Source: CALCKW01 sp033852095 (lineage in GTDB: Bacteria; Pseudomonadota; Gammaproteobacteria; CALCKW01). From it: 64,000 nt of DNA. Location of the stretch: NCBI GenBank assembly GCA_033852095.1, contig JAWSVD010000110.1, positions 24,366 to 88,365 on the forward strand. The letters run 5' to 3'. The notes beneath the pieces were generated by a model that made no database searches, had not been told where the DNA came from, and was given only the letters and a program-made list of their open reading frames with translations. The position numbers and the translations under genes were made by a program. Of this stretch, positions 25,811-34,739 are shown one piece after another (the first letter of the stretch is position 1; the number at the start of each line of letters is the position of its first letter).

Positions 25811-27073
25811 ATGAAAATCTCCGCCTTCGGCGAGCGCTTCGGTGAGCAACTGGGTGTGCTGCAATTGATGGATGATTTCGCAGCGCTGGCCGACAGCAGC
25901 GAGCCCACCATCATGCTCGGCGGCGGCAACCCCGCCTGCCTGGACGAAGTCATGGCGGTCTATCAGCGCCAGCTGCAAGAACTCAGCGCAGACAGCGCAC
26001 GTTTTAACGCCGCCTTCGGCAACTACGACACCCCGGTCGGTCGGGTGGAGCTGATCGACGCGCTGGTGAAACTGCTCAACCGCGAATACGGCTGGGGTAT
26101 CGGCCGCGAGCACGTCGCCCTCACCAACGGCAGCCAGAACGCCTTCTTTTGCCTGTTCAACCTCTTCGGCGGGCGCCGCAGCGACGGCACTTTGCAAAAA
26201 GTGCTGCTGCCAATGGCACCTGAATACATGGGTTACAGCGATGTGGCCGTGGGCGAGCGCTTCTTTGTCAGCCACCGCCCCACCATCGAAGAGCTGCCGG
26301 GTGGCCTGTTCAAATACCACGTGGATTTCAACGCCGTGACCGTCGGCGAGGACATCGGCGCCCTGTGTGTCTCACGCCCCACCAACCCCACGGGCAACGT
26401 GCTGACCGACGAAGAGATCACACACCTGGAACAGCTGGCACTGGACAACGATGTGCCGCTGATCATCGACAACGCTTACGGCGCGCCCTTCCCTGACATC
26501 ACGGCGGGCAACATCACGCCGAGCTGGTCGGAAAACACCGTGATGTGCATGAGCCTGTCCAAGATCGGCCTGCCCGCGGTGCGCACTGGCATCGTCATCG
26601 CACGGCCGGAGATCGTGCGTAAAATCGGCGCCATGAACGCGGTGATGAACCTCTCCCCCGGCGGCATCGGGCCGTCCCTGCTGGCCCCGCTGGTGGAGAG
26701 CGGCGAGATCATCACCCTGGCACGTCAGCACATCCGCCCCTTCTACAGGGCACACGCGGAGTTCGCGCGGGACAAGCTGACCCAAGCGCTGGCGCGCACG
26801 CCCGCCCGACTGCACCGGCCCGAGGGGGCGATCTTTGTCTGGCTGTGGATGCCCGGCCTGCCGATCGACACCTACACCCTGTACCAGCGCCTCAAGGCGC
26901 GGCACGTGGTGGTGGTGCCGGGCGAGCATTTTTTCCCGGGCCTGGAAAAGGACGACTGGGCGCACAAACACGAATGCCTGCGCATCAGCGTGGCGCAGCC
27001 CGAAGCGGTCATCGCGCAGGGGCTCGACATCATCATCGACGAAGTCATCGCCACCTACGCCGGCGAGCGCTAA
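25811..27073 (+). CDS. avtA: Valine-pyruvate aminotransferase
   Basis: This 420-residue fold-type I aminotransferase makes alanine and 2-oxoisovalerate from valine and pyruvate (transaminase C). The PLP lysine is K251 in SLSKIGLPAVRTG. The NAYG pair (D220, Y223) contacts the cofactor, SRPTNPTGNVL is the substrate/phosphate loop, and GNYDTPVGRVELI and NGSQNAFFCLFN are characteristic of AvtA. Length is standard. It has an AAAGGAGC ribosome site. It stands alone, followed by xthA after 87 bp. Confidence 0.9.
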   Translation: MKISAFGERFGEQLGVLQLMDDFAALADSSEPTIMLGGGNPACLDEVMAVYQRQLQELSADSARFNAAFGNYDTPVGRVELIDALVKLLNREYGWGIGREHVALTNGSQNAFFCLFNLFGGRRSDGTLQKVLLPMAPEYMGYSDVAVGERFFVSHRPTIEELPGGLFKYHVDFNAVTVGEDIGALCVSRPTNPTGNVLTDEEITHLEQLALDNDVPLIIDNAYGAPFPDITAGNITPSWSENTVMCMSLSKIGLPAVRTGIVIARPEIVRKIGAMNAVMNLSPGGIGPSLLAPLVESGEIITLARQHIRPFYRAHAEFARDKLTQALARTPARLHRPEGAIFVWLWMPGLPIDTYTLYQRLKARHVVVVPGEHFFPGLEKDDWAHKHECLRISVAQPEAVIAQGLDIIIDEVIATYAGER

Positions 27074-27160
27074 TGCTGACAGCTAAAGCCGTCGCCTGCC
27101 AGCTTGCACCCACGCCGCATCAGATGCATAGTCCTCACCCTTGTCGCCGCTGGAGTCAGC

Positions 27161-27991
27161 ATGAAAATAGTCTCGTTTAACGTCAACAGCGTTCGCCAGC
27201 GCCTGCACCAGCTGCAGGCCCTGATCGACAACCATGCCCCCGACATCATCGGCCTGCAGGAAATCAAGGTCAGCGACCCGGACTTTCCCGTGGCCGATAT
27301 CGAAGCGCTGGGTTATCACGTGGTGTATCACGGCCAGAAGACCCACTACGGCGTCGCCATGCTGTGCAAGCAGGCGCCGACAGCGGTGATCAAGGGTTTT
27401 GCGAGCGACGACGAGGACGCGCAGCGACGCTGGATCGGGGTCGAGTATCCGCTGGCTGACGGCGACAGCCTGCACGTCTACAACGGTTATTTCCCGCAGG
27501 GTGAGGCACGTGATCACGCCGTCAAATTCCCCGCCAAAGAGCGTTTTTACGCCGACGTGCTGAGCTGCCTAGAGCGACACCAGCCAGAGCAGAAAGTGCT
27601 GGTCATGGGGGATTTTAACGTGGCTCCTGTGGAGGCGGACATTGGCATTGGCCCGGACAACGCCAAGCGTTGGCTGCGCAGCGGCAAAGCGAGTTTCCTG
27701 CCCGAAGAACGCGAATGGCTGCAGCGGCTCGCCGACTGGGGCTTGGTCGACACCTACCGCCATCTCTACCCCGAGAACACAGATTTTTACAGCTGGTTTG
27801 ACTACCGCTCCAAAGGCTTCGACCGCGACCCCCGACGCGGCCTGCGCATCGATCACCTCTACGCCAGCGCGCCACTGATGGAGCTGTTGCAAGACAGCGG
27901 CATGGACTACGACATCCGCGGCATGGAAAAACCCAGCGATCACTGCCCCGTCTGGAGCAGTTTCAACACAACAGCAGGCAGCACCGCATGA
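27161..27991 (+). CDS. xthA: Exodeoxyribonuclease III (AP endonuclease)
   Basis: This 276-residue Mg-dependent endonuclease/exonuclease/phosphatase fold protein cuts DNA at abasic sites and trims 3' blocks. Motifs: KIVSFNVNSVRQRL, the metal-binding glutamate in GLQEIKV, VYNGYFPQGE, VMGDFNVAP, the FYSWFDYRSKGF block, LRIDHLYAS, and the catalytic SDHCPVW near the C-terminus. The ATG at 27161 follows GGAG; an earlier in-frame ATG at 27104 gives an atypical extension. Its stop overlaps the next gene in ATGA. Confidence 0.93.
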   Translation: MKIVSFNVNSVRQRLHQLQALIDNHAPDIIGLQEIKVSDPDFPVADIEALGYHVVYHGQKTHYGVAMLCKQAPTAVIKGFASDDEDAQRRWIGVEYPLADGDSLHVYNGYFPQGEARDHAVKFPAKERFYADVLSCLERHQPEQKVLVMGDFNVAPVEADIGIGPDNAKRWLRSGKASFLPEEREWLQRLADWGLVDTYRHLYPENTDFYSWFDYRSKGFDRDPRRGLRIDHLYASAPLMELLQDSGMDYDIRGMEKPSDHCPVWSSFNTTAGSTA

Positions 27992-28473
27992 ATTGGTTTT
28001 TCTTTGGCAGCATGATGGATCAAGAAGTACTGGAAATCGTGGTCGGTCGCACCGTGCTTGAAGAGGAAATGATCACCACCATACTGCCCGGTTATCGCCG
28101 TGTTGGCGTGGCCAACGAGAGCTACCCCGCCTTGGTGCACACGTCCAACCAGTCGATAGAGGGTGTGTTGATCGAGGATCTGGACGCCTCTGAATCGCTG
28201 CGAATAATCTATTTTGAAGGCGAGGAATACAAGCCCGAAGAAGTGCAGCTGCAGCTCAAAAACCACAAACCCGAGAGTGCCTATTGTTTTTTAGCGTCAG
28301 CGGATTTAGAACTCGTTGATCGGGAATGGGATTTCGAATCGTGGCGCACGCAACATTTGCAGGATTTCCTGCACCTCAGCGAAGAATGGATGGCGAGCTA
28401 CGGGAAACTGGAGTTTGATGAGGTCAACGCCCAGTGGCTGGATTCGAACAAGCGCCGCGACTGGGATAACTAA
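27988..28473 (+). CDS. Gamma-glutamylcyclotransferase-like (AIG2/GGCT fold) protein
   Basis: This 161-residue protein starts with the FFFGSMMD nucleotide-like loop of the AIG2/GGCT family. It continues with ILPGYRRVGVANESYPALV, VEGVLIEDLD (as IEGVLIEDLD) and IIYFEGEEYKPEEVQL, where the EGxxY motif carries the expected catalytic glutamate. It is translationally coupled to xthA (ATGA). Its stop overlaps the stop of the convergent AraC/MGMT gene by 4 bp. The role is unknown; many relatives act on gamma-glutamyl peptides. Confidence 0.75.
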   Translation: MNWFFFGSMMDQEVLEIVVGRTVLEEEMITTILPGYRRVGVANESYPALVHTSNQSIEGVLIEDLDASESLRIIYFEGEEYKPEEVQLQLKNHKPESAYCFLASADLELVDREWDFESWRTQHLQDFLHLSEEWMASYGKLEFDEVNAQWLDSNKRRDWDN

Positions 28474-29294
28474 GCCTGCAGGCCCAGCTCCCAGGCCTGC
28501 AATGCCAGCTTGCGCTGCAGACCCCATCGGTAGCCGCCCAGACCCGTGTCAGCCCGGATCACCCGGTGACAGGGGATCAGCACCGCCAGTGGATTAGCCC
28601 CCACCGCGGTGCCCACCGCGCGACTGCCCCGCGGACAATCGATGGCTGTGGCCAGCTGGCCGTAGCTGCAGCGCGCCCCTGACGGCAATGCAAGCAAGGC
28701 TTGCCACACCTTGATTTGAAAGGGGCTGCCTGCGAGCAACAGGCGTATTTCACCGCCAGCTGCCGCAGAGAAAACACGCTGAACAAGCGCTGCCGTGCGT
28801 GTTTCATCCACTTGATATTCGGCGTGGGGCAAGCGCTTCTGCAACTGCTCAAGCGCTGTTAGCTCGCCACCGCGCTCAAGGAACGACAGAGCCAACAACC
28901 CCCGCTCGCTGTCCGCCACCAAGACTCGACCGAAAAGTGTGTCATGCACCCCGTGGTGGATCACAATGCCCCGCCCGCCACGCTTATATTCGCCCGGCGT
29001 GAGTGTCTCATGCCGGATAAAGAGATCGTGCAGCCGCGAGGGGCTGGAGAGACCCGCGTCCAGGCTGGCGTCCAGCACACTCGCACCCGCCGACAGCAAC
29101 TGCCGAGCGTGAGCGACACTCAGGCTCTCGACAAAACGCTTGGGGCTGACCCCCACCCATTGGGTAAATTGTCGCTGGAAATGGTGCGCGGAGAGATTTG
29201 ATTGAGCCGCGATCTGCTGCAAGCTGGGCTGATCGAGGTAATTCTCTGCCAACCACTGCAAACTGCTGGAAAATCGCTGGTAATTGGCGTCCAT
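28470..29294 (-). CDS. AraC-type HTH fused to O6-methylguanine-DNA methyltransferase (Ada-like, short form)
   Basis: This 274-residue protein joins an N-terminal AraC DNA-binding domain (about residues 8-105, two HTH units including AAQSNLSAHHFQRQFTQWVG) to a C-terminal alkyltransferase domain (about 110-270). The methyl-acceptor cysteine is C242 in LIPCHRVI, with the nearby QLATAIDCPRGSRAVGTAVGANP recognition region. It lacks the N-terminal zinc-cysteine Ada domain that senses methylphosphotriesters, so it should repair O6-methylguanine; how its HTH is activated is open. Overlapping xthA-GGCT stops place it beside a second DNA-repair gene. Confidence 0.9.
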   Translation of the reverse strand: MDANYQRFSSSLQWLAENYLDQPSLQQIAAQSNLSAHHFQRQFTQWVGVSPKRFVESLSVAHARQLLSAGASVLDASLDAGLSSPSRLHDLFIRHETLTPGEYKRGGRGIVIHHGVHDTLFGRVLVADSERGLLALSFLERGGELTALEQLQKRLPHAEYQVDETRTAALVQRVFSAAAGGEIRLLLAGSPFQIKVWQALLALPSGARCSYGQLATAIDCPRGSRAVGTAVGANPLAVLIPCHRVIRADTGLGGYRWGLQRKLALQAWELGLQA

Positions 29295-29411
29295 CTGCTC
29301 AAGCCTCAGGTTGTGTGGGCACAGTATGCACTGGGTCCGCAGCGCCAGACACCCAGATCTTGCGACCCAGAGCTCGAACGGGACTGCCCGCTCGACACAA
29401 CTTCTCGAGCC

Positions 29412-30395
29412 CTATAATGTGCGCAATGGCACATCTGCAAAAAACTGCGCGCGCGCCTTGGAAGATGCAAGCTCTGCCACCTCAGTCACGACCTTTTCGC
29501 TTAAGTGCGGCGCGAAAAGCTCGATGAAATCGTACATATAACCGCGCAATTTGGCGGCTTTGCGAAAGGCGATGTGCGTGGTGCTATGAGCGAAGAGCTT
29601 GTCCGCATCCAATACCACCAGCCCCTCAGCGACGGACTCAGCGACAGACAACTCGGCGACTATGCCCACCCCCAAACCCATGCGCACATAGGTTTGAATG
29701 ACGTCCGCATCGGAGGCGGTGAACACCACATTGGGTTTTAGCCCGCGGCTCTTGAAAGCCTCGTCTAACTTGCTTTGGCCGGTGAAACCGAAAACGTAAG
29801 TGACCAGCGGGTAGGTACTCAAGGCTTCGAGGGTCAAGCCGTCCAGGGCGTCAATCTTCTGCAGCGGGTGGCCCGTGGGCACTAAAATCGCCCGGTGCCA
29901 GTGGTAACAGGGCAACATCACCAAATCGTTGTAGAGATCCATGCCCTCGGTGGCAATGGCAAAATCAACGACCCCGCTGGCGGCCATTTCGGAGATCTGC
30001 GCCGGCGTGCCCTGGTGCATGTGCAGCACCACGTGCGGGTAGCGCTCTCTGAATTTTTCGATCACGCGCGGCAGCACATAACGCGCCTGGGTGTGGGTGG
30101 TGCCGATGCGCAGCTCGCCCACGTTGGGGTTGGCGTACTCGTGCCCCACCGTGCGGATGTCCTCCACCTGCTGCATCACCGACTCAGCGATCGCGATGAT
30201 GCGCTCACCCGCGGGAGTTACTTGGGTGATCTGCTTGCCACTGCGCTGAAAAATCTCAACGCCGATTTCGTCTTCCAACTGGCGAATTTGCTTGCTCACA
30301 CCCGGCTGTGAGGTGTAGAGCGCATCCGCTGTCTGCGACACATTGAGATCGTGCCGCACCATGGCGACGATGTAGCGGAGTTGTTGCAATTTCAC
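29412..30395 (-). CDS. cysB: LysR-family regulator of cysteine biosynthesis, CysB
   Basis: This 327-residue regulator begins MKLQQLRYIVAMVRHDLNVSQTA, the CysB N-terminus, with its winged HTH (TADALYTSQPGVSKQIRQLE). The effector domain contains GTTHTQARYVLP and TYVFGFTGQSKLDEAF, typical of CysB binding of sulfate, thiosulfate or N-acetylserine. CysB activates sulfur-assimilation genes. It uses GTG at 30395, preceded by GGAACTACC. prfC lies 65 bp upstream on the same strand. Confidence 0.92.
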   Translation of the reverse strand: MKLQQLRYIVAMVRHDLNVSQTADALYTSQPGVSKQIRQLEDEIGVEIFQRSGKQITQVTPAGERIIAIAESVMQQVEDIRTVGHEYANPNVGELRIGTTHTQARYVLPRVIEKFRERYPHVVLHMHQGTPAQISEMAASGVVDFAIATEGMDLYNDLVMLPCYHWHRAILVPTGHPLQKIDALDGLTLEALSTYPLVTYVFGFTGQSKLDEAFKSRGLKPNVVFTASDADVIQTYVRMGLGVGIVAELSVAESVAEGLVVLDADKLFAHSTTHIAFRKAAKLRGYMYDFIELFAPHLSEKVVTEVAELASSKARAQFFADVPLRTL

Positions 30396-30460
30396 GGTAG
30401 TTCCACCCGCCGCTTATGCGGCTTATTTTCATCCAATGCAGACAAGCTGCCGATCAAGCT

Positions 30461-32047
30461 TTAAACGCCACCCTGCTCGCGTGTGGCGAGGAATTTCACC
30501 TCCGGCCAGCGCTCTTCGGCCATGCTCAAATTGACCCGTGTCGACGCCAGATAGACAAGCTCTCCGGCGTGATCAATGGACAAGTTGGCGGCCAGTTTTT
30601 CTTTGAAGTCGCGCAGCATTTTTTCGTCGTCACAGCTGATCCAGCGGGCCATTTTTACCTGCACCGACTCAAACAAGCAGTCGACTTTGTACTCATCTTG
30701 CAGTCGCTGCGCCACCACGTCGAACTGCAAAATCCCGATCGCACCCAGAATCAAATCGTTGGATTGCATCGGCTTGAACAGCTGCGTCGCCCCCTCTTCA
30801 CACAATTGCGAGAGGCCTTTCTGCAACTGCTTCATCTTCAGCGGGTCACGCAGGCGCGCGCGGCGAAACAACTCCGGTGCGAAGCTGGGGATACCGGTAA
30901 AGGTCAGGTCTTCACCCACGGTAAAGGTATCGCCAATGCGGATAGTGCCGTGGTTGTGCAAACCGATGATATCGCCCGAATAGGCTTCCTCTACGTGACC
31001 GCGATCGGCCGCGAGGAAGGTCAGTGCATCCGCAAATTTCATGTCCTTCCCTGTGCGCACGTGCTTGGCTTTCATGCCACGCTTGTACTGCCCAGAGCAT
31101 ATACGCAGAAATGCAATGCGGTCCCGGTGCTGTGGGTCCATGTTCGCCTGTATTTTAAAGACAAAACCCGTGAACTTTGATTCCAGCGGATCAACATCAC
31201 GCGTCAAAGTCGCGTGCGGCTGCGGGTCGGGCGCAAATTTAACGAAGTCCGCCAGCAACTCTTCCACGCCGAAATTATTGATCGCAGAACCGAAAAATAC
31301 CGGGGTGAGCTCACCGGCCAGATATTCTTCTAAGACAAAGGGGTTGCTCGCCCCCTGCACCAGCTCCAGCTCTTCACGCAGCTCGTCAACCTGTGTGCCC
31401 AGTAGCTCGTCCAGACGCGGGTTGTCCAGGCCTTTGACCGTTTCGCCCTCTTGCACCTTGCCGTTGTGGTTCGGGCTGAAGAAGGTCACCGTGTCTTTGG
31501 CGATGTGATAGACACCCTTGAAGCGCTTGCCCATGCCGATGGGCCAGCTGATGGGCGCGCAGCGAATGCCCAGCGACGATTCGACTTCGTCGAGCAGATC
31601 GATCGCGTCACGGCCCTCACGGTCCAACTTGTTGATGAAGGTCATGACCGGCGTATTGCGAAGCCGGCACACTTCCATCAGTTTTTTGGTGCGTCGCTCC
31701 ACGCCTTTGGCCACGTCGATCACCATCAAGGCGGAATCCACCGCTGTCATGGTGCGATAGGTGTCTTCCGAGAAGTCCTCGTGGCCGGGGGTGTCGAGCA
31801 GATTGACCATGCAATCCCCGTAGGGAAACTGCATCACGGACGAGGTGACCGAGATACCTCGCTCCTGCTCCATCTTCATCCAATCGGAGGTGGCGTGCCG
31901 GGCCGCCTTACGGCCTTTGACCGAGCCCGCCTGCTGAATCGCTCCGCCGAACAACAGTAACTTTTCAGTCAGGGTCGTCTTGCCCGCATCCGGGTGCGAG
32001 ATGATGGCGAAAGTACGCCGGCGTTTGATTTCTTGATCCAGTTCCAT
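30461..32047 (-). CDS. prfC: Peptide chain release factor 3 (RF3 GTPase)
   Basis: This 528-residue translational GTPase recycles RF1/RF2 from the ribosome. G1 is SHPDAGKTTLTEK (near residue 18), switch region ERGISVTSSVMQF, G3 LLDTPGHEDFSEDTYR, and G4 FINKLDREGRD. The domains and total length match bacterial RF3. An ATG at 32047 is used. The strong terminator of the upstream symporter operon lies in the 235 bp before it. Confidence 0.96.
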   Translation of the reverse strand: MELDQEIKRRRTFAIISHPDAGKTTLTEKLLLFGGAIQQAGSVKGRKAARHATSDWMKMEQERGISVTSSVMQFPYGDCMVNLLDTPGHEDFSEDTYRTMTAVDSALMVIDVAKGVERRTKKLMEVCRLRNTPVMTFINKLDREGRDAIDLLDEVESSLGIRCAPISWPIGMGKRFKGVYHIAKDTVTFFSPNHNGKVQEGETVKGLDNPRLDELLGTQVDELREELELVQGASNPFVLEEYLAGELTPVFFGSAINNFGVEELLADFVKFAPDPQPHATLTRDVDPLESKFTGFVFKIQANMDPQHRDRIAFLRICSGQYKRGMKAKHVRTGKDMKFADALTFLAADRGHVEEAYSGDIIGLHNHGTIRIGDTFTVGEDLTFTGIPSFAPELFRRARLRDPLKMKQLQKGLSQLCEEGATQLFKPMQSNDLILGAIGILQFDVVAQRLQDEYKVDCLFESVQVKMARWISCDDEKMLRDFKEKLAANLSIDHAGELVYLASTRVNLSMAEERWPEVKFLATREQGGV

Positions 32048-32226
32048 CGTGGTCGGTTCTGCGCTGCTGTTATGTCAACCACACATTATAACGCAGTCAC
32101 CCTACAACAAGCGCAGGGATTCAATACGGGGATTAAACACGGCCCAGCCTATTGCCTAAGGCGGCAACAGCCAAGCGGCCGTCAGATACGCAAGAAATCC
32201 AGTGCAGCAAAAACACAGGCGCAAAA

Positions 32227-32250
32227 AAAACCCCGCCGAGGCGGGGTTTT
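32227..32250 (-). terminator. Strong rho-independent terminator of the symporter operon
   Basis: On the - strand GGCGGGG/CCCCGCC form a GC stem (32231-32237 with 32240-32246), extended by AAAA/TTTT arms and followed by a run of eight T (32223-32230 complement). It is placed 33-55 bp past the symporter stop. Confidence 0.9.
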
Positions 32251-32282
32251 CTCAAGCTTCAAGAAGCTATTTCACACTAAAA

Positions 32283-34052
32283 TCAGTGTGTTGCAGCACC
32301 TGCACCCTGAGGTACGCGGATGCTCTCGATCAGCTCTTGAATCTCCTGCGGAGGCGGAGCCGTCACACGAGACACGGCAAAGGCAACCGTAAAGTTCACG
32401 ATCGCACCCACAGTACCGAAGGCGTTGGGCGTGATGCCCCCCAACCAGTTGGGCTCCATATCACCGAGGAACGACGTGCCGGGGATGAACATGATGCCCT
32501 TGTGCTGGAAGATGTACAGCAGCGTCACGCTGATGCCCGACACCATGCCAGCAATCGCTCCAGCGCGGTTAATGCGCTTGGAGAAGATGCCCATCATGAT
32601 CGCAGGGAACAGCGACGAGGCCGCCAGACCAAAGGCGAGCGCCACCGTGCCCGCGGCAAAACCCGGCGGATGCAGACCCAGGTAACCCGCCACCGCGATC
32701 GCAACTCCCATCGAGATTCGACCCACCATCAGCTCGGCTGAATCCGAGATATTGGGTGCAATCATGCCCTTCACCAAATCGTGCGACACAGCAGACGAGA
32801 TGGCCAGCAACAGACCTGCAGCTGTGGACAACGCGGCCGCAAGACCACCGGCAGCCACCAGGGCGATAACCCAATTCGGCAACTTGGCGATTTCAGGGTT
32901 GGCCAAGACAATGATGTCGCGGTCAACGGTCAGCTCGCTGCCGTTCCAGCCGTAGCTTTCAGCGGTTGCGGTGAACTCAGGGTTCTTGTCGTTGTAGTAC
33001 TGGATTCGACCGTCACCGTTCTTGTCCTCGAAGCTCAACAGACCTGTCTTCTCCCAGTTCTTGAACCACTGAGGCCGCGCTTCGTATGACAAGCTGCCCT
33101 CTGCAGAGCCGATCTGGCCTGGGTTCATGGTATCGACCAGGTTCAGACGCGCCATCGCCGCCACAGCGGGTGCCGTGGTGTAGAGGATCGCGATGAAGAC
33201 CAATGCCCAACCCGCGGACGAACGCGCATCTTTAACCGTGGGAACGGTGAAAAAACGCACGATCACGTGTGGCAGACCGGCGGTGCCGATCATCAGCGAC
33301 ATGGTGTAAAAGAAAGTGTTCAGGCGGTTGCCTTCGGTGGAGGTATATTCGTTAAAACCGAGTTCACCAATCACCGTGTTCAGCTTATCCAGCAAGGGCG
33401 TGCCATCCGCAACTGTGCCCCCCAAGCCCAACTGAGGTGAGGCATTGCCGGTCAGTTCCAGCGAGATAAACACCGCGGGAACCGTGTAGGCAAAGATCAA
33501 CACACAGTACTGCGCAATTTGGGTGTAGGTGATGCCTTTCATCCCGCCGACTACCGCGTAGATGAAAACGATGGTCATGCCCACGTACAAGCCCGTGTCG
33601 TAATCCAGCTCCAAAAAGCGAGAAAAAGCAACGCCCACGCCCTTCATCTGGCCGATAACATAAGTCAGGGATGCGATGATCAAACAGACAACCGCCACGG
33701 CGCGCGCGGTCTTGGAGTAAAAGCGATCACCGATGAATTCCGGTACGGTGAACTTGCCGAATTTGCGCAGATAAGGTGCCAGACAGCAGGCCAACAGCAC
33801 GTAACCGCCGGTCCAGCCCATCAGGAACACCGAGCCGCCATAACCCAAGAAGGCGATCAAACCCGCCATGGAGATAAAGGAAGCGGCGGACATCCAGTCA
33901 GCGGCGGTCGCCATGCCGTTTGCGATGGGGTGCACGTCACCACCCGCCACGTAGAAATCAGTGGTCGAGCTCGCGCGGGCCCGAATAGCGATGTAGATAT
34001 ACAGTAAGAAGGTGGTGCCAACCACCAGATACGTCAGTGTTTTCAGATCCAT
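32283..34052 (-). CDS. Sodium:solute symporter, VC_2705-like subfamily (ActP-related)
   Basis: This 589-residue SSS-family transporter has about 13 membrane segments. MATAADWMSAASFISMAGLIA and FLMGWTGGYVLLACC lie in the first third, and GGLAAALSTAAGLLLAISSAVSHDL (split: GGLAAALSTAAGLLLA, then ISSAVSHDLVKG) is the sodium-site region. A soluble loop at about 305-390 contains an EF-hand-like DKNGDGRIQYYN at 343-354. The adjacent small DUF4212 gene is the regular partner of this subfamily, which is thought to carry acetate or other short carboxylates with sodium. The substrate is not shown by sequence. Confidence 0.9.
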   Translation of the reverse strand: MDLKTLTYLVVGTTFLLYIYIAIRARASSTTDFYVAGGDVHPIANGMATAADWMSAASFISMAGLIAFLGYGGSVFLMGWTGGYVLLACCLAPYLRKFGKFTVPEFIGDRFYSKTARAVAVVCLIIASLTYVIGQMKGVGVAFSRFLELDYDTGLYVGMTIVFIYAVVGGMKGITYTQIAQYCVLIFAYTVPAVFISLELTGNASPQLGLGGTVADGTPLLDKLNTVIGELGFNEYTSTEGNRLNTFFYTMSLMIGTAGLPHVIVRFFTVPTVKDARSSAGWALVFIAILYTTAPAVAAMARLNLVDTMNPGQIGSAEGSLSYEARPQWFKNWEKTGLLSFEDKNGDGRIQYYNDKNPEFTATAESYGWNGSELTVDRDIIVLANPEIAKLPNWVIALVAAGGLAAALSTAAGLLLAISSAVSHDLVKGMIAPNISDSAELMVGRISMGVAIAVAGYLGLHPPGFAAGTVALAFGLAASSLFPAIMMGIFSKRINRAGAIAGMVSGISVTLLYIFQHKGIMFIPGTSFLGDMEPNWLGGITPNAFGTVGAIVNFTVAFAVSRVTAPPPQEIQELIESIRVPQGAGAATH

Positions 34053-34073
34053 GATTCAAAGATTCTCCGCCAG

Positions 34074-34325
34074 TTATTCTTCAACGCCGTATTCACGGTC
34101 GATCGCTTCCATACGCCAGGCGTAGAAAAAAATCAGTACCACAAATGCGTAGATTGACCCCTGTTGTGCAAACCAAAAGCCGAGCGGATAACCCAGAAAA
34201 GAGAATTGATTGAGCTGATCAACAAACAAAATGCCGCAACCAAACGACACGATAAACCAAACGATAAATATTTTGACTAAGAGGCTTATATTCGCCTTCC
34301 AATAGCCGTCCTTGGTGCCTTGCAT
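34074..34325 (-). CDS. DUF4212 small membrane subunit of the sodium:solute symporter
   Basis: This 83-residue protein has two membrane helices (about residues 14-34 and 50-70) with the conserved YWKANISLL start and LGFWFAQQGSIYAFVVLIFFYAWRM-type second half (GFWFAQQGS). It matches the DUF4212 family, which is encoded just upstream of VC_2705-type symporters. A strong AAGGAGACAG ribosome site precedes the ATG. The symporter begins 21 bp later. Confidence 0.9.
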   Translation of the reverse strand: MQGTKDGYWKANISLLVKIFIVWFIVSFGCGILFVDQLNQFSFLGYPLGFWFAQQGSIYAFVVLIFFYAWRMEAIDREYGVEE

Positions 34326-34739
34326 ACACTGTCTCCTTAGGGGGGACGCTGAAGGGAGGCAAAGATTAACAAGCGAGCCGCAAGCAATAGCACCTATTTT
34401 TCATCTTTATTTATCGTTAAATATCAAATAGATAAGATAAATGCATGAACGCACAGTCCGGACACTGCTACTTTTGGTAACGCGCACCTGTTTCGAAAAG
34501 TAGTATCTTGCAGGCTCCGCTGACGCACAATGCATCAGCGCCTTGAACAATAATTCAAGCGTGGCTCCTCGATTTGCACGGCTTTGCCAACGCGTCTGTG
34601 CGGGCGCAATTTGCGCCACAATCGACTCACCAAGTACACCCAAGCGCATCTCTCGGCGCCGCCTGTCGATCGATTTGACAGTGGCGTGATGCATTACTCA
34701 GACTGTGAGCCTCTGCTCCTTTATGCACCGTGAATTTTC
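34326..34739. other. 414-bp divergent intergenic region (symporter operon / LysR gene)
   Basis: It contains an AT-rich patch (about 34390-34445), where the promoter of the - strand symporter operon is likely, and a 15-bp palindrome at 34603-34617. A 95-codon - strand frame (34407-34694) has no family resemblance and is not called. Confidence 0.45.
34603..34617. promoter_or_regulatory. Perfect palindrome, candidate operator
   Basis: GGCGCAATTTGCGCC is a perfect 7+1+7 palindrome lying 123 bp before the LysR start and about 280 bp before the DUF4212 start. It contains no T-N11-A LysR box proper. Binding protein unknown. Confidence 0.35.

Noticed and set aside
29405..29420. TATAAT on the + strand near the cysB stop
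   Set aside because: No + strand gene follows and the spacing to any -35-like sequence is poor.
34407..34694. 95-codon - strand frame upstream of the DUF4212 gene
   Set aside because: No homology pattern and no ribosome site; it spans the AT-rich promoter patch and the palindrome.
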